NCBI RefSeq assembly: GCF_016881005.1
Contig: NZ_JACOPV010000020.1
Location: 1-64,000 of the forward strand
Source: Pseudomonas arcuscaelestis
GTDB lineage: Bacteria > Pseudomonadota > Gammaproteobacteria > Pseudomonadales > Pseudomonadaceae
Direction: 5' to 3'
Length of the DNA stretch: 64,000 bases
The notes beneath the pieces were generated by a model that was not told the origin of the DNA, ran no database searches, and saw only the letters and a list, made by a program, of their open reading frames with translations. The stretch's first letter is position 1, and each line of letters opens with the position of its first letter. Of this stretch, positions 62,175 to 64,000 are shown one piece after another. A program made the position numbers and the translations under genes.

Positions 62175-63122
62175 ATGGACTTCAAAGACTATTACAAAAT
62201 ACTTGGCGTAGAGCCCAGTGCGGATGACAAGGCGATCAAGACCGCCTACCGCAAGCTTGCGCGCAAGTATCACCCCGACGTCAGCAAAGAACGCGACGCC
62301 GAAGAAAAATTCAAGGAAGCCAACGAGGCCTATGAGGCCTTGAGCAACCCGGAAAAACGCGCCGAGTACGACGAGCTGCGCAAGTACGGCCAGCATGGCC
62401 GTCCGTTCCAGGGGCCACCAGGCTGGGAAAACCGCAGTTCGGGCGGTTTCGAAGGGGGCGACTTTTCCGACTTCTTCAGCTCGATCTTCGGTGCACGTGG
62501 CGGCAACGGCAATCCTTTTGGCCGCGGCCAGCAACGTAGCGCCGGTCGGCGAGGGCAAGACGTGGAAATGGAACTGGCGATTTTCCTTGAGGAAACCCTG
62601 TCCGGCGAATCCAAGCAGATCAGCTTCCAGGTTCCGCAGTACAACGCCAACGGCCAGCGTACCGGTTTCACCACCAAGACCCTGAATGTAAAAATTCCGG
62701 CGGGTGTGACCGACGGCGAGAAAATTCGCCTTAAGGGCCAGGGTGCTTCGGGTATTGGCGGCGGCGCCAACGGCGACCTGTTCCTGACCGTGCGCATGGC
62801 ACCGCACCCGCTGTTCGATGTCGAAGGTCACGACCTGATCATCACCGTGCCTCTGGCACCCTGGGAAGCCGCGCTTGGCACCAAGGTGGCGGTACCGACG
62901 CTGACCGGCAAGATCAACTTGACCATTCGTCCGGACAGCCAGAGTGGCCAGCGCCTGCGAGTCAAGGGCATGGGCCTGGCGAACAAGCAGGGCGAGCGTG
63001 GTGATCTCTACGCGCAGTTGAAAGTGGTAATGCCTAGCCAGAGCGACGACGCAACCCGCGAGCTGTGGAGCAAGTTGGCGCAAAAGGCAGCGTTCAATCC
63101 GAGGACTCAATGGAGTAATTGA
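62175..63122 (+). CDS. cbpA: Curved-DNA-binding J-protein CbpA
   Basis: 315 residues. J domain (1-70) with HPD in KYHPDVSKERD, a Gly/Phe-rich region (about 75-130) and two C-terminal beta domains; no zinc-finger domain, which marks it as CbpA rather than DnaJ. Co-chaperone of DnaK and nucleoid-associated protein in E. coli. cbpM starts 2 bp after its stop, as in the E. coli operon. Confidence 0.95.
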   Translation: MDFKDYYKILGVEPSADDKAIKTAYRKLARKYHPDVSKERDAEEKFKEANEAYEALSNPEKRAEYDELRKYGQHGRPFQGPPGWENRSSGGFEGGDFSDFFSSIFGARGGNGNPFGRGQQRSAGRRGQDVEMELAIFLEETLSGESKQISFQVPQYNANGQRTGFTTKTLNVKIPAGVTDGEKIRLKGQGASGIGGGANGDLFLTVRMAPHPLFDVEGHDLIITVPLAPWEAALGTKVAVPTLTGKINLTIRPDSQSGQRLRVKGMGLANKQGERGDLYAQLKVVMPSQSDDATRELWSKLAQKAAFNPRTQWSN

Positions 63123-63124
63123 TC

Positions 63125-63430
63125 ATGCGCAGTACCCTGGTCGTTCAACTGGACATGCAGACCCTTTGTCGGGAAGCCGATCTACCGGCGGCCTATGTGA
63201 TCGAGATCGTCGAACACGGCATTGTTGAACCTTCCGGGCGAACGCCGGAAGAGTGGTTGTTTGACGATCAGGCTGCGGTGTTGGCCACGCGCGCGGCGAA
63301 ACTGCAGCGCGAGCTTGAGCTTGAGTGGGAAGGGGTGGCCCTGGCCCTGGAGTTGCTGGAAGAGGTTCAGCAACTGCGCAGTGAGAACAGCATGCTCAAA
63401 CAGCGCCTGGGCAGGTTTGTCCAAGACTGA
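63125..63430 (+). CDS. cbpM: Chaperone modulator CbpM
   Basis: 101 residues from the ATG at 63125, with GGAG 9 bp upstream inside the end of cbpA; a TTG at 63119 is the alternative. MerR-like helix-turn-helix at the N-terminus and a C-terminal coiled coil (about 65-100, LELLEEVQQLRSENSMLKQRL). Binds the J domain of CbpA and blocks its activity. Confidence 0.92.
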   Translation: MRSTLVVQLDMQTLCREADLPAAYVIEIVEHGIVEPSGRTPEEWLFDDQAAVLATRAAKLQRELELEWEGVALALELLEEVQQLRSENSMLKQRLGRFVQD

Positions 63431-63449
63431 AAGGCGATCACACCCTCCG

Positions 63450-63474
63450 CGTGGGGACGGGCTAGTCCCCGCGA
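63450..63474. repeat. REP-like hairpin after cbpM
   Basis: GGGGAC-gggcta-GTCCCC with flanking CG, a diverged REP-type element between convergent genes. Confidence 0.5.
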
Positions 63475-63478
63475 GGCC

Positions 63479-64000
63479 TTACAGTAATTTGTAATACAGG
63501 GCTGTGGGCCGATAGCTGCCGTCCGGGCTGCAGGCGTACTGGGGAATTTCTCCGGCCTTGGTATAGCCAAGCGATTGATAGAATGCCTCGGCCCCAGACC
63601 CGGCCTCGGTATCGAGGTACAGCAAACCGCGCTGCTTCTGTCGTGCCGAGGCCTCCAGCGCCTGCATCAACTGCTGACCCAACCCCCGGCGCCGTGCCGA
63701 GCTATGCACCAGCAACTTTTGCACCTCGGCGCGGTTCAGGCCGTTGAGCTTCTGGCACAGCCCCAACTGTACACTGCCCAGTACTTCCTGGTTGTTGCTG
63801 ACAACCCAAAGCAGAAGCTCACCGCTGATCATGCGCTGTTTGACTTCATCGAGGTAGCTGTTGGCCTGCTGCGCATCAATGTGTTCCAGAAAGCCTACCG
63901 AGGCGCCGTGGCGTACGGCATCAAGCAGCAACGTCAGCAGACCGTCGCGGTAGTGAGTAAAGCTTTCATGGGTGACACGATTGAGGTGCGCTGCATTCAT
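63479..64000 (-). CDS. GNAT-family N-acetyltransferase
   Basis: 173 residues; the ATG is at the last base of the window, so an upstream start cannot be excluded. GNAT motif A is KLLVHSSARRRGLGQQLMQALE (Q/R-x-x-G-x-G/A) with YLDTEAGSGAEAFYQSLGYTKAGEIP as motif B. Acetylates a small molecule or protein from acetyl-CoA; substrate unknown. Convergent with cbpM. Confidence 0.85.
   Translation of the reverse strand: MNAAHLNRVTHESFTHYRDGLLTLLLDAVRHGASVGFLEHIDAQQANSYLDEVKQRMISGELLLWVVSNNQEVLGSVQLGLCQKLNGLNRAEVQKLLVHSSARRRGLGQQLMQALEASARQKQRGLLYLDTEAGSGAEAFYQSLGYTKAGEIPQYACSPDGSYRPTALYYKLL

Overview
The window reads as core chromosome of a Pseudomonas, most like the P. putida group. The evidence is gene content and order: psd–rhodanese–HDOD–motAB–rsgA–orn–queG–nnrD–tsaE–amiB–mutL–miaA–hfq–hflXKC–hisZ–purA, then rnr–rlmB–rpsF–rpsR–rplI–dnaB, azurin and braCDEFG. 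Most intergenic hairpins are the G/C-rich REP type common in these bacteria, centred on GCGGGCTTGCCCCGC. Coding density is high and there is no prophage, CRISPR array or rRNA operon.

Layout. 1-127: tail of an IS3-family transposase and the end of that IS, abutting psd. 121-3391 (minus): psd, rhodanese and an HDOD protein. 3430-5396: motAB behind a FliA-type promoter. 5463-5945 (minus): small TIR-like gene. 6208-9688: rsgA, orn, a TRIC-type channel protein and queG. 9752-21992 (plus): a long run of cell-wall, repair, tRNA/RNA-modification, RNA-chaperone, membrane-proteolysis and biosynthesis genes (nnrD to purA). 22131-24065: chemoreceptor. 24105-26686 (minus): ferric-iron permease and binding protein behind a Fur box. 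26862-27122 (minus): two identical tRNA-Leu(CAG) genes. 27389-34563 (plus): rnr, rlmB, the rpsF-rpsR-DUF2232-rplI ribosomal cluster and dnaB. 34664-36967: YgiQ-like radical SAM protein. 37237-40625: ATP-grasp/alpha-E fusion plus transglutaminase. 40622-41364 (minus): LOG protein and a 29-residue Cys-rich peptide. 41560-42006: azurin. 42087-44120 (minus): pncB-nadE NAD salvage. 44591-49671: complete high-affinity branched-chain amino acid importer. 49713-50341: non-coding region rich in DnaA boxes. 50342-64000: accessory metabolism and regulation (SDR, AGE epimerase, TetR and AraC regulators, a tandem-repeat secreted protein, AsmA, ferritin-like protein, OsmE, lipase, DMT and AI-2E transporters), ending with an Hsp70-like protein, cbpA-cbpM and a GNAT acetyltransferase.

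Regulatory signals readable directly: FliA (motA), sigma-54 (braC; the ATP-grasp operon; weaker for the chemoreceptor), a possible NtrC dyad (braC), Fur (fbpA), ANR (azu), sigma-32 (cbpA), an AraC-type direct repeat (58794-58824) and an rpsF leader that can hide its own Shine-Dalgarno in the manner of the S6:S18 motif.

Best candidates for something undescribed: (1) the 0.6-kb DnaA-box region with two diverged copies of a 71-nt module of identical internal spacing; (2) the sigma-54-linked ATP-grasp/alpha-E/transglutaminase operon; (3) the secreted protein with a 15-residue AEGGSDRLLERN repeat; (4) the 29-residue Cys peptide; (5) the TIR-like protein with Gln at the expected catalytic Glu. All functional statements are inferred from sequence and family knowledge; no searches were run.
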